A DNA stretch of 6,039 nt, taken from NCBI GenBank assembly GCA_021158425.1, contig JAGGUR010000043.1, forward strand, positions 1 through 6,039. Reading direction: 5' to 3'. Both the position numbers and the translations under genes were made by a program. The notes beneath the pieces are model-generated. The model saw nothing but the letters and a program-made list of their open reading frames with translations. It made no database searches and was not told the DNA's origin. The stretch comes from Candidatus Cloacimonadota bacterium (GTDB lineage Bacteria > Cloacimonadota > Cloacimonadia > JGIOTU-2). This document shows positions 1-5,316 of the stretch, piece by piece (the stretch's first letter is position 1; every line of letters begins with the position of its first letter).

Positions 1-511
1 AACTCTTATCAATCTTAAGGTCATACAAACCACTTCCGACAAGATATGTTTTTCCAGATGGGGCTATTACTCTTTTTACAAAAGTGCTTTTCCAGGATGG
101 TTCCTTTTCATCTGGTTTGGGCCACTGATAATGAACCCAACCTTCACCTTTTTCTCCAGATGCTGCATCAACAATTAATCTTCCGATAGGTTTTCCGTTA
201 ATGTCTTTTAAACCAAGCATATTTTCACCTTCACCTTGAAGGTTTGGTGGATATACATATCTCATTCCATCCAGACCCCATACGAAAATATACAAGTCAT
301 CGTGAAACCATTTACTACCTTTTTTTCTGAATTCAGGAAAACAATCCTCACCTTCCGTTTCTATCAATTCAGCTGCTTTATTGACAAAAGAAACCAATTC
401 CTCGGTTTGAGTAAGTTCACTTTTTGGTTTCTTAGTCGTGCATGATGAAAGAAGGAATATTAGTAATCCAATTACTAATAAACCCATTATTATTAATTGC
501 TTTTTTCTCAC
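1..511 (-). CDS. Cache-domain lipoprotein, 3' end outside the window
   Basis: The minus strand reads openly from a GTG at 511 to the window edge, giving 170 residues and no stop. The GTG is preceded by a strong ribosome site (GGAGGAA, 6 nt spacing), so I prefer it to the in-frame ATG at codon 9. The N-terminus has a basic start (MRKKQ), a hydrophobic stretch at about residues 6-21 and a lipobox LSSC with Cys24, so it is probably a lipoprotein exported and anchored in a membrane. From about residue 35 it resembles a single Cache domain (sCache_2 type): residues reading YIFVWGLDGM, then LGLKDINGKPIG, then GWVHYQWP, then YLVGSGLYD. Such domains bind small ligands such as organic acids outside the cytoplasm. 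No ligand can be deduced. The protein may end soon after the visible part or continue into a signalling domain. A weak -10-like TACAAT lies at 529-534; the gene follows an inserted S23 unit. Confidence 0.82.
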   Translation of the reverse strand, partial: MRKKQLIIMGLLVIGLLIFLLSSCTTKKPKSELTQTEELVSFVNKAAELIETEGEDCFPEFRKKGSKWFHDDLYIFVWGLDGMRYVYPPNLQGEGENMLGLKDINGKPIGRLIVDAASGEKGEGWVHYQWPKPDEKEPSWKSTFVKRVIAPSGKTYLVGSGLYDLKIDKS

Positions 512-517
512 TTTAAG

Positions 518-524
518 TTCCTCC
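518..524 (-). promoter_or_regulatory. Ribosome binding site for the Cache lipoprotein
   Basis: The minus strand reads GGAGGAA, ending 6 nt before the GTG at 511. It decides the non-ATG start of the lipoprotein gene. Confidence 0.8.
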
Positions 525-586
525 GTATATTGTATTTGGTTCCTTCTATTTTTAAGTGGATTGATGTTCAAAATATAAAACAACTG

Positions 587-617
587 AATATCCAATATCC
601 AACACGGAATATCCAAT
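587..617 (+). repeat. Left inverted-repeat arm of S23 unit 1
   Basis: This arm is a perfect 31-nt inverted match to 1068-1098. It is built of 7-nt steps: AATATCC at 587 and 594, the variant AACACGG at 601, then AATATCC at 608 and 615. The periodic pattern runs slightly past the paired part, to about 623. Confidence 0.9.
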
Positions 618-633
618 ATCCAAGTTTTTTTCG

Positions 634-1008
634 CTATCGCTCATTTTTCTTTTTCGCCGTATCGATGCTCTTGAAAAATATTGAAATCAACTCATCTGTC
701 TCCTGCAATAATGGGGACAATTTTGCTGAGGGTTGAATTAATTTTGCCCGAACTATTATTTTCAACCACACTTCAGTCTCTCTCAACTCTTTTAAAGCTA
801 CCTTTAATTTATGAATAAAATCAGCCTTAGATTCAGCACTTTGAGCCTCTCCGTAATTTGGAGCAGGTGATGTACCGCTTCTTAGCATTTGAGAAGAAAT
901 ATGTTTACCTGTTTTTGTCTCAGGTAGTTGTTCAGAAACATTAATTATTCTAACTGCATAATCAATAAGCCGTTCTTGTAAATTAAACTTCTTTTCTTTT
1001 CCACTCAT
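634..1008 (-). CDS. S23-family four-helix-bundle protein (intact)
   Basis: This 124-residue protein matches the four-helix-bundle (S23, 23S rRNA intervening-sequence protein) family in length and motifs. The stretch around residues 42-70 (RSGTSPAPNYGEAQ, then AESKADFIHKL) is a variant of the family hallmark in which a Ser/Thr-rich turn precedes an Ala-Asn-x-x-Glu motif and a long helix. The remainder is mostly helical, with a very basic C-terminus (KKKNER). Relatives form ring-like oligomers and include the Avd accessory protein of diversity-generating retroelements, which binds nucleic acid; the role of stand-alone S23 proteins is unknown. The ATG at 1008 has a plausible ribosome site (GAAGGAA about 8 nt upstream). 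The gene sits alone between perfect inverted repeats, pointing to a selfish or RNA-associated unit rather than to its neighbours' pathway. It is diverged from the broken S23 gene at 4604-5297, so the two are not recent copies. Confidence 0.87.
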   Translation of the reverse strand: MSGKEKKFNLQERLIDYAVRIINVSEQLPETKTGKHISSQMLRSGTSPAPNYGEAQSAESKADFIHKLKVALKELRETEVWLKIIVRAKLIQPSAKLSPLLQETDELISIFFKSIDTAKKKNER

Positions 1009-1032
1009 TTTATTTTTTCCTTCATCACTTGT

Positions 1033-1067
1033 CCCGTGAAATCTTCTTTTTCTTTTATTTCACAGGG
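1033..1067 (-). other. Hairpin in the leader of the S23 gene
   Basis: On the minus strand CCCTGTGAAAT (1067-1057) pairs with ATTTCACGGG (1042-1033), a 10-bp stem with one bulged T and a 14-nt purine-rich loop. It lies between the right arm of unit 1 and the S23 ribosome site. No T-tract follows, so it is not a typical terminator. It could be a processing or regulatory structure, or another small dispersed palindrome. Confidence 0.55.
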
Positions 1068-1098
1068 ATTGGATATTCCGTGTTGGATATTGGATATT
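1068..1098 (+). repeat. Right inverted-repeat arm of S23 unit 1
   Basis: Perfect 31-nt inverted copy of 587-617. Read on the plus strand it steps in heptads ATTGGAT, ATTCCGT, GTTGGAT, ATTGGAT. A transcript crossing the unit could fold the two arms into a 31-bp stem with the S23 gene in the loop. Confidence 0.9.
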
Positions 1099-1149
1099 AT
1101 TTTAAACTTACCAACTCAATTCTTAAAAGAGCCTTGTGTTTTTTGTAGA

Positions 1150-2154
1150 TTATTTTTTCTTAATATAATTTATCAACTTATCAATCAAATCCTTGGATTT
1201 AACTCCTTCAGCTTCTGCTGCAAAATTTAGTAAGATGCGATGTTGTAATATCGGTGTTGCCACGAATTCAATATCTTCAATAGTTGGAGTATATCTCCCG
1301 TAAAGTGCAGCTCTGGTTTTTGATGCTAAAATTAGGTATTGTGAAGCACGAGGTCCGGAACCCCAGTTAACCCATTTTTTCACAAAATCAGGGGCATCGC
1401 TTTCATTAGGACGAGAAATTCTGGCGAGATTCACGGCAAAATTAAGAATGTGTTCAGATACAGGTATTTTAAAGATGAATTTTTGCAGTCTGGTAATTTC
1501 CTGCCCATCAATAACTTTATTGATTTTTGGGAATTCCTGGGTTGTTGTGAATTCTGCAATCTGCTTTTCTTCTTCATAACTTGGATAATCAATATCAATA
1601 TGAAATATGAACCTATCTAATTGTGCTTCTGGTAGAGGATATGTGCCTTCCTGTTCAATTGGGTTTTGGGTTGCAAGAACAAAAAAGGGTGGAGATAGTG
1701 GAAAAGTATTATTGCCAGCAGTGACCATTCTTTCTTGCATTGCTTCTAATAAAGCAGATTGAGTTTTTGGTGGAGTACGGTTTATCTCATCTGCAAGGAT
1801 GATATTTGCAAAAATTGGACCCTTTACAAATTGAAATATTCTTTTACCCGTTGTCCTATCTTCAGTGAGAATATCCGTCCCAGTTATATCAGAAGGCATT
1901 AAATCAGGAGTGAATTGAATACGGCTGAATTTCAAATCCAGGGCTTGTGCGATTGTGCTAATTAGCAACGTTTTTGCCAATCCTGGAACTCCGACAAGAA
2001 GACAATGTCCATTTGCAAATAAAGATATCAGGAAGTATTCAATTACTTTATCCTGTCCGATAATAACTTTGTGGATTTCTTTAATAATTGTTTCTCGTGA
2101 TTTAGATAGATTTTCTATTGTTTGAACATCACTTTCCGATAAAATATTTTGCAT
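1150..2154 (-). CDS. MoxR-family AAA+ ATPase
   Basis: A cytoplasmic AAA+ ATPase of 334 residues, normal for MoxR proteins, which act as ATP-driven chaperones that activate or assemble target proteins. Visible motifs: Walker A GVPGLAKT at residues 55-62; Walker B IILADEIN at 118-125, with Asp-Glu at 122-123; the family signature from ATQNP (161-165) to AQLDRF (177-182), containing sensor 1; and the lid motif WGSGPRA at 264-270 with a sensor-2-like arginine. All key residues are present. I start it at the ATG at 2154 because GAGG lies 6 nt upstream; the in-frame TTG at 2166 falls in that ribosome site. MoxR genes are usually followed by a DUF58 gene and VWA-domain genes, but here an S23 unit and a sensor lipoprotein follow. 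It lies downstream of the DUF6754-type cluster beyond a terminator, so a functional link to that membrane complex is possible but unproven. Confidence 0.95.
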   Translation of the reverse strand: MQNILSESDVQTIENLSKSRETIIKEIHKVIIGQDKVIEYFLISLFANGHCLLVGVPGLAKTLLISTIAQALDLKFSRIQFTPDLMPSDITGTDILTEDRTTGKRIFQFVKGPIFANIILADEINRTPPKTQSALLEAMQERMVTAGNNTFPLSPPFFVLATQNPIEQEGTYPLPEAQLDRFIFHIDIDYPSYEEEKQIAEFTTTQEFPKINKVIDGQEITRLQKFIFKIPVSEHILNFAVNLARISRPNESDAPDFVKKWVNWGSGPRASQYLILASKTRAALYGRYTPTIEDIEFVATPILQHRILLNFAAEAEGVKSKDLIDKLINYIKKK

Positions 2155-2160
2155 TCCATA

Positions 2161-2166
2161 CCTCAA
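2161..2166 (-). promoter_or_regulatory. Ribosome binding site that sets the MoxR start
   Basis: The minus strand reads TTGAGG here, 6 nt before the ATG at 2154. The TTG that could open a longer protein overlaps this site, which argues against it as the start. Confidence 0.75.
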
Positions 2167-2178
2167 ATGATTTTTACT

Positions 2179-2208
2179 CTAAAAGTTAGATTGATATTAT
2201 ATTGTCAA
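2179..2208 (-). promoter_or_regulatory. Possible promoter of the MoxR gene
   Basis: A perfect -35-like TTGACA lies at 2208-2203 on the minus strand, just downstream of the cluster terminator. A poor -10 (CTTTTA or TTTTAG) follows after 17-18 nt. The position fits a separate MoxR promoter, but the weak -10 keeps confidence low. Confidence 0.35.
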
Positions 2209-2220
2209 GAATGGGAGGGA

Positions 2221-2270
2221 AAATAAAAGACCTTCTCCCGATTATATCTGGATGGAAACCTTGAAGGTCT
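2221..2270 (-). terminator. Rho-independent terminator of the DUF6754-type cluster
   Basis: On the minus strand AGACCTTC (2270-2263) pairs perfectly with GAAGGTCT (2235-2228), and TTTTATTT follows at once. It lies about 40 nt beyond the stop of the 213-residue membrane protein. The 27-nt loop is long, but the CCTT/AAGG part and the T-tract support termination. It separates the membrane cluster from MoxR. Confidence 0.65.
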
Positions 2271-2310
2271 AAGTTTCTACTATCAATTTTAAAATTTACA
2301 ATAGTATTTT

Positions 2311-2952
2311 CTAAGGTTTAATTATCCCCAGCCAATCTCCGAGCAAGAAATTCAGCCTTCCTATCAATAAAGAGATACGAGCCATAATAGTATATCCAAA
2401 TGCAGCTCCAAAACTAACCATAAGGAAGTATATACCAACTCTTGCTGTTGTGCCAAATACCCCTTCATGTTTCTTACTGAAGAAAAAGTATATTATTCCT
2501 GTCAGAGTGCCGATTATCAAGATAAGTTGTCCGATAGTAGCAGCAAGGTCTGGAGCAGAAAAGGGATTCATCATAGTTTCAGAGGTTTGCTTAATAATGT
2601 CTGAACGCAAAAACAATATCAGGCTCATTCCGGCAGTGGTTCCCATCACAAATGAGATAGGATAGCGACTCACCCAATCAATTTTCGGTAGTAGTCTGCA
2701 AAGCATAAGAAAACCTAAAAAGGCAGGAAGCAAGAGTAAACGATTATTAGAAAAATCCGTCAAAACTGGTGTAAAAAGATTGGGAATCAAAATATTATAG
2801 ATAGTGTAGATAAACCAATATCCTGCAGAAATTCCGATAAAGATTTGTTCTGCAATTTTGTAGAAAGGATTGTCCTTATAGAGAAAGCTCAAGATGGCAA
2901 AGGTTAAAATTGCTCCAACCCACACACCAATTCTTTCCATTATATATATCAT
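2311..2952 (-). CDS. Six-helix membrane protein of unknown function (DUF6754-type cluster)
   Basis: I do not recognise a named family. The 213-residue product is an integral membrane protein with about six predicted helices, near residues 7-24, 36-58, 71-88, 98-116, 139-158 and 170-190. It has no signal peptide apart from the first helix and no catalytic motif that I can identify. The C-terminal part carries a possible re-entrant or amphipathic stretch (ISLLIGRLNFLLGDWLG at about 193-209). The ATG at 2952 is supported by AAGGAG with 6 nt spacing; a second Met at codon 5 is less well placed. It is the last gene of the cluster, 36 nt after the 276-residue gene and before a terminator, so it is probably cotranscribed and may form a membrane complex with its neighbours. 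Confidence 0.85.
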   Translation of the reverse strand: MIYIMERIGVWVGAILTFAILSFLYKDNPFYKIAEQIFIGISAGYWFIYTIYNILIPNLFTPVLTDFSNNRLLLLPAFLGFLMLCRLLPKIDWVSRYPISFVMGTTAGMSLILFLRSDIIKQTSETMMNPFSAPDLAATIGQLILIIGTLTGIIYFFFSKKHEGVFGTTARVGIYFLMVSFGAAFGYTIMARISLLIGRLNFLLGDWLGIIKP

Positions 2953-2988
2953 AAGAAACTCCTTTTATCTAAAAATAATTTTATCTAT

Positions 2989-3819
2989 TTAATTTTTTTG
3001 CTTTTTTGAGGCAAAGAAACCGATATTTCCAATAACTATGAACATTATTATAATCAGATGAGCAATAGACTGAGCGTCCATTCCTTTGGTAGCAAAACCT
3101 GGAAGATTGATAAGTTTTTCGTACTCGGCCGCTCCCTTCAAACCGCCTATCAATCCTGTCAATTGCTGCTGCTCATTGACATAGGGCATCAGGAAAGGCA
3201 CCTGAACAGCAGTTGAGCCACCGGCAACCGGCTTTCCATATGAATCGTGAGCCACCTGAACCCATTGCTTTATCCCAGGGTCACCGGCAGAAAGTCCGAT
3301 GATAAATGCTATCTTATTAAAATTATTGATTCCATTCAAAATAGGAAATTCGTCAATCGGTGTTCCGCCTTCATCAGTGGGAAAAGTACTGCGGAAATTT
3401 TTTGCCATATGATTTATGGTTACCATTCCACCTGCTTTATAACCCATATTCACATAATCTTTTCCGTATTTTAGATCTGGAAAATATTGCAAAGCAGTTT
3501 CCAGTGCCTCATTGCACATCTGCACTCCCATGGGCCACAAAGCGACACAAATTACCCTCAGTTTTTTCCGAAAGGCATGATTGAGCAAGGCAATCGCCAT
3601 CGGTTGTATTTCCGGTTTTGTGGAAGGTCCGTAATCATAAGAAATTACAACTGTAGAATTTTCCGGAGTCTCCTCAATCATATTATATACTTTACGGACA
3701 TTCTTTGTTACTCCCAGTTTAAAATTAATTGTAACAAGTAGCGGAAAAGCAACTCCGAAAAATATCAGCAGGAAAATTATTCTTCTGTCTATTTTCGTTA
3801 AAATATTTAATATTTTCAT
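2989..3819 (-). CDS. Membrane-anchored alpha/beta domain protein of unknown function (DUF6754-type cluster)
   Basis: The 276-residue product has one membrane helix at each end (about 14-32 and 251-270) and a roughly 215-residue soluble domain between them, probably outside the cytoplasm. The domain alternates strands and helices in a Rossmann-like way: STVVISYDYGP (55-65) begins with a strand and an acidic turn; RVICVALWP (88-96) and NKIAFIIGLSAGDPG (168-182) look like core strands followed by glycine turns; GKPVAGGSTAVQVPFLMPYV (195-214) is another conserved-looking segment. The DUF6754-like neighbour has a similar pattern and one C-terminal helix, so the two may be related partners. The ATG at 3819 lies only 2 nt after the stop of the upstream gene, and its ribosome site (GGGAGG) sits inside the last codons of that gene, indicating translational coupling. 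No enzyme activity can be assigned. Confidence 0.87.
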   Translation of the reverse strand: MKILNILTKIDRRIIFLLIFFGVAFPLLVTINFKLGVTKNVRKVYNMIEETPENSTVVISYDYGPSTKPEIQPMAIALLNHAFRKKLRVICVALWPMGVQMCNEALETALQYFPDLKYGKDYVNMGYKAGGMVTINHMAKNFRSTFPTDEGGTPIDEFPILNGINNFNKIAFIIGLSAGDPGIKQWVQVAHDSYGKPVAGGSTAVQVPFLMPYVNEQQQLTGLIGGLKGAAEYEKLINLPGFATKGMDAQSIAHLIIIMFIVIGNIGFFASKKQKN

Positions 3820-3821
3820 GA

Positions 3822-4517
3822 TTATTTTCCTCCCAGATAGGACCTTTCTATTCCAAGAATGATTCTTAAGGAACTACCTACAACTCCGAGACCTGCACAG
3901 ATCATTATGGCTCTCTGCCCCGCTGTATTGAGATATTCCATGATAAAGTTCGCAATATTAGGAAGATGGAGATAGGTCAGAGATTCCGGTACCCAACCTG
4001 TTATCCAGGTACCGATAGTAGTTCTTCCGAGCATAACCAGAACTGCTGAGATAAGCAACAAAGTAGATTCTGGACTTCTGGCTCTGAATGCCCGATATGA
4101 GGCAGAAGCTACGAAAAATGCCAAAAGAGAAAACATTGTGGATGAGAGATTTTCAAAAACATATTTGAATAAATAATCAAATGGTTTTCTGCCAAAGAAG
4201 GCTACCAATGGTTGTGTGTTTGCTAAAAGTCCCGGCTGCTTTTGAGTTCCCCACAATATTCCGATAAGTACCATTATGGAAAAACTTACCAAGGCAATGA
4301 TATAATATTGCCAATTGGGTGCTTTTCGGGAAATCTTGATAAGATTAATTTTAAAAAGGCTGAGTTGACCAAGAATTATAGCAAAACCGGATATGATCAA
4401 AAACCATCCGTAAAATGTATTGGATAATTGCCCGAATGGCTTATGTGGTATGAATTCAGAAATGATGATAACTATCCCGATAAAAAATGTGATAATCAAA
4501 GGAAATTGTCTTCTCAT
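3822..4517 (-). CDS. Six-helix membrane protein of unknown function (DUF6754-type cluster)
   Basis: The 231-residue product is an integral membrane protein with about six hydrophobic helices, near residues 6-22, 36-56, 70-90, 124-142, 151-169 and 203-222. Between helices 3 and 4 lies a polar loop with the basic-aromatic motif FFGRKPFDYLF (107-117); helix 4 is followed by the basic segment YRAFRARSPE, probably cytoplasmic. I recognise no family. The ATG at 4517 has a good ribosome site (GAGAGG, 4-5 nt spacing). It is coupled to the 276-residue gene downstream, whose ribosome site lies in its last codons. Upstream, the DUF6754-like gene ends at 5359; the roughly 840-nt gap is almost wholly filled by S23 unit 2. 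Without that unit the two genes would be about 35 nt apart, so this looks like an interrupted operon. Confidence 0.86.
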   Translation of the reverse strand: MRRQFPLIITFFIGIVIIISEFIPHKPFGQLSNTFYGWFLIISGFAIILGQLSLFKINLIKISRKAPNWQYYIIALVSFSIMVLIGILWGTQKQPGLLANTQPLVAFFGRKPFDYLFKYVFENLSSTMFSLLAFFVASASYRAFRARSPESTLLLISAVLVMLGRTTIGTWITGWVPESLTYLHLPNIANFIMEYLNTAGQRAIMICAGLGVVGSSLRIILGIERSYLGGK

Positions 4518-4533
4518 TTTTCCTCTCTAAAAT

Positions 4534-4568
4534 TGAAACTGGAAACTTGATACTTGAAACTTGATTTT
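4534..4568 (+). repeat. Left heptad-repeat arm of S23 unit 2
   Basis: Five 7-nt steps follow one another: TGAAACT at 4534, GGAAACT at 4541, TGATACT at 4548, TGAAACT at 4555 and TGATTTT at 4562. The first 24 nt pair imperfectly with 5317-5340. Confidence 0.75.
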
Positions 4569-4710
4569 ACACCTTCTCAAGTCTTCAGTATAAAAATACA
4601 AATTTATTTTGTGCTTTTAATAAATGCATTTAGTTTGGGTCCTAATTCATTTATTATATTTGAATATTGTGGGACATGTTTTTCAGGAATAAGATGACGA
4701 CAAATCGCTT

Positions 4711-4732
4711 TTCTGTCCGCCAAATGGCGGAT
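4711..4732 (-). repeat. 22-nt palindromic insert (frameshifting) in the S23 gene
   Basis: The plus strand holds TCCGCCAAATGGCGGA at 4716-4731, a stem of 6-7 bp. On the minus strand it ends GGCGGACAG, like the insert at 5184-5222. The flanking bases join to ACA AAA GCG in the reconstructed S23 frame, so the insert is 22 nt; its ends are uncertain by a few A bases. Because 22 is not a multiple of 3, it breaks the gene. Confidence 0.7.
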
Positions 4733-4809
4733 TTGTTTCTTCAAGTGAACCTCTTGAGTATCTATAAAATTGCCTTCTTTCTGCTGGAGTAAAACGACCA
4801 TATCCCTCT

Positions 4810-4823
4810 TGCCCAGTGTAATA
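4810..4823 (+). repeat. Terminal inverted repeat of the GIY-YIG element (3' end of the gene)
   Basis: The plus strand reads TGCCCAGTGTAATA, a perfect inverted match to 5092-5105. The nuclease stop codon lies 2 nt inside it. Confidence 0.88.
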
Positions 4824-4825
4824 AC

Positions 4826-5092
4826 TCATATTTCTATTCCTTGTATTTGATTCTTAAGACGATTCTTTATATATCTCCTGCCGTATGTTGTTTTTAAGTA
4901 TCTTTCTCTATGTAAAGCATCTTCCTTATCAAAACTAACCTCATAATAAACCAATTCTAATGGTCTCCTATACTTAGTCGATGTTACCTTGCCTTCTCTA
5001 TGTTGATTCAACCTTTCATTTAAGTTTTCAGTAAATCCAACATAGTTATTATTGTCTCTCTTGCTATTAAGAACATAAATATAGTATTTCAT
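4826..5092 (-). CDS. Small GIY-YIG nuclease
   Basis: An 88-residue single-domain GIY-YIG nuclease, the usual size for the stand-alone family. The two signature strands are YIYVL (residues 4-8, the GIY equivalent) and YVGFT (17-21, the YIG equivalent). They are followed by NLNERLNQH with the likely catalytic Arg27, the segment STKYRRPLELVYYE (38-51), and ALHRERYLKT (59-68), where Glu63 is the best candidate for the metal-binding glutamate. The C-terminus is basic (GRRYIKNRLK). Such proteins cleave DNA; some act in homing, others in repair. I start it at the ATG at 5092. The open frame extends 10 codons upstream, but those codons lie in the terminal repeat and the S23 flank. No ribosome site is visible, but the truncated S23 frame ends in TAA at 5096-5094, one base before this ATG, so translation is probably by reinitiation. 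All catalytic residues appear intact. Confidence 0.88.
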   Translation of the reverse strand: MKYYIYVLNSKRDNNNYVGFTENLNERLNQHREGKVTSTKYRRPLELVYYEVSFDKEDALHRERYLKTTYGRRYIKNRLKNQIQGIEI

Positions 5093-5105
5093 ATTACACT
5101 GGGCA
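5092..5105 (+). repeat. Terminal inverted repeat of the GIY-YIG element (5' end of the gene)
   Basis: The plus strand reads TATTACACTGGGCA, the reverse complement of 4810-4823. On the minus strand it supplies the stop codon of the truncated S23 frame and the A of the nuclease start codon. Confidence 0.88.
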
Positions 5106-5183
5106 GGCAAGGTTTGCTGCAATACTATCTGAAGATTTAATTATTTGATACCCAATTGTTCTTTGGGCTTTTTTAGACCATTC

Positions 5184-5222
5184 ACCTGTCCGCCGTCCCG
5201 ATGAAATCGGGATGGAAGGCGG
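5184..5222 (-). repeat. 39-nt in-frame palindromic insert in the S23 gene
   Basis: On the minus strand the insert has an outer CCGCC/GGCGG stem and an inner TCCCGAT/ATCGGGA stem with a 3-nt loop, and it ends GGCGGACAGGT. It encodes 13 residues (PPSIPISSGRRTG) between AFD and EWSKKAQ, where S23 proteins have a turn, and keeps the frame. The shared GGCGGACAG links it to the 22-nt insert at 4711-4732. Confidence 0.72.
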
Positions 5223-5316
5223 GTCAAAAGCATACCATATCAAATCAGAAAGTTCCTCAGCAAGTCTATAAATATCCAATTCATATATTTCCTTCATATT
5301 GACCTCTGCTTATTCC

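Larger units (their letters stand above)
587..1098 (-). mobile_element. S23-gene unit 1, flanked by 31-bp inverted repeats
   Basis: A 512-bp segment is bounded by two perfect 31-bp inverted repeats and contains one gene, an S23-family four-helix-bundle gene read on the minus strand, plus a hairpin just inside the right arm. It lies between a MoxR gene and a Cache lipoprotein gene and breaks no recognisable gene. S23 genes are known from intervening sequences in 23S rRNA genes (Leptospira, Coxiella), where they also lie between inverted repeats. That this intergenic unit is mobile is inference: there is no transposase and no clear target duplication. A second unit of the same layout at 4534-5340 supports the idea of a class of elements. 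Confidence 0.6.
4810..5106 (-). mobile_element. GIY-YIG nuclease element with 14-bp terminal inverted repeats
   Basis: A 297-nt segment carries only a GIY-YIG nuclease gene and is bounded by perfect 14-bp inverted repeats at 4810-4823 and 5092-5105. Joining the flanks gives AACCTTGC plus AGAGGGATAT, which reads Asn-Leu-Ala-Glu-Gly-Tyr, the conserved S23 motif, in frame. The insertion therefore hit the most conserved codons of its host gene, as homing endonucleases often do. There is no transposase. One base (5106, and perhaps 4809) at the ends is ambiguous, and no target duplication is evident. That the nuclease mobilises the segment is inference. Confidence 0.72.
4604..5297 (-). pseudogene. 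S23-family four-helix-bundle gene broken by three insertions
   Basis: The start at 5297 has a good ribosome site (GAGG, 5 nt from ATG). The frame encodes an S23 N-terminus (ELDIYRLAEELSDLIW), then KKAQRTIGYQIIKSSDSIAAN, a family hallmark, then stops inside the terminal repeat of a GIY-YIG element. Beyond the element the same frame resumes with EGYGRFTPAERRQFYRYSRG and SLEET, which completes the expected ANLAEGYGRF motif. A 22-nt palindromic insert then shifts the frame, and the C-terminal part (ICRHLIPEKH to KLNAFIKSTK) is read in another frame to the stop at 4604. The span is 694 nt; subtracting 297, 39 and 22 nt and the stop leaves 333 nt, exactly 111 codons, normal for S23. The first part may still be translated as a 67-residue fragment. 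The ATG at 4801 is internal and out of the original frame, so I do not call a separate gene there. Confidence 0.85.

Noticed and set aside
587..623. Heptad repeats as a CRISPR array
   Set aside because: Units are 7 nt with no spacers, and the block has a matching inverted copy on the other side of the S23 gene.
236..736. Plus-strand reading frames at 236-445 and 497-736
   Set aside because: They run antisense to the Cache lipoprotein and S23 genes, have no ribosome sites and resemble no protein family.
634..1008. S23 gene 1 as the Avd gene of a diversity-generating retroelement
   Set aside because: No reverse transcriptase or template/variable repeats are present in the window; the resemblance is only at the family level.
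2155..2166. TTG start for MoxR at 2166
   Set aside because: This TTG overlaps the GAGG ribosome site that serves the ATG at 2154.
3247..3741. Overlapping plus-strand frames opposite the 276-residue protein
   Set aside because: They are antisense shadows with improbable compositions and no ribosome sites.
4604..4801. A separate 65-residue gene starting at the ATG at 4801
   Set aside because: The first part of this frame is out of frame with the S23 coding sequence, and the ATG falls inside the codons for Gly-Tyr-Gly. Only the part after the 22-nt insert is true S23 sequence, so it is a fragment of the broken gene.
4810..5106. GIY-YIG element as a standard insertion sequence, MITE or group I intron
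   Set aside because: There is no transposase and no clear target duplication, it carries its own non-transposase gene, and no intron core is visible; the host reading frame ends in the element rather than continuing through a spliced structure.
5093..5122. A longer GIY-YIG protein beginning upstream of the ATG at 5092
   Set aside because: The extra residues derive from the terminal repeat and the S23 flank, and the family normally starts close to the Tyr-Ile-Tyr strand.
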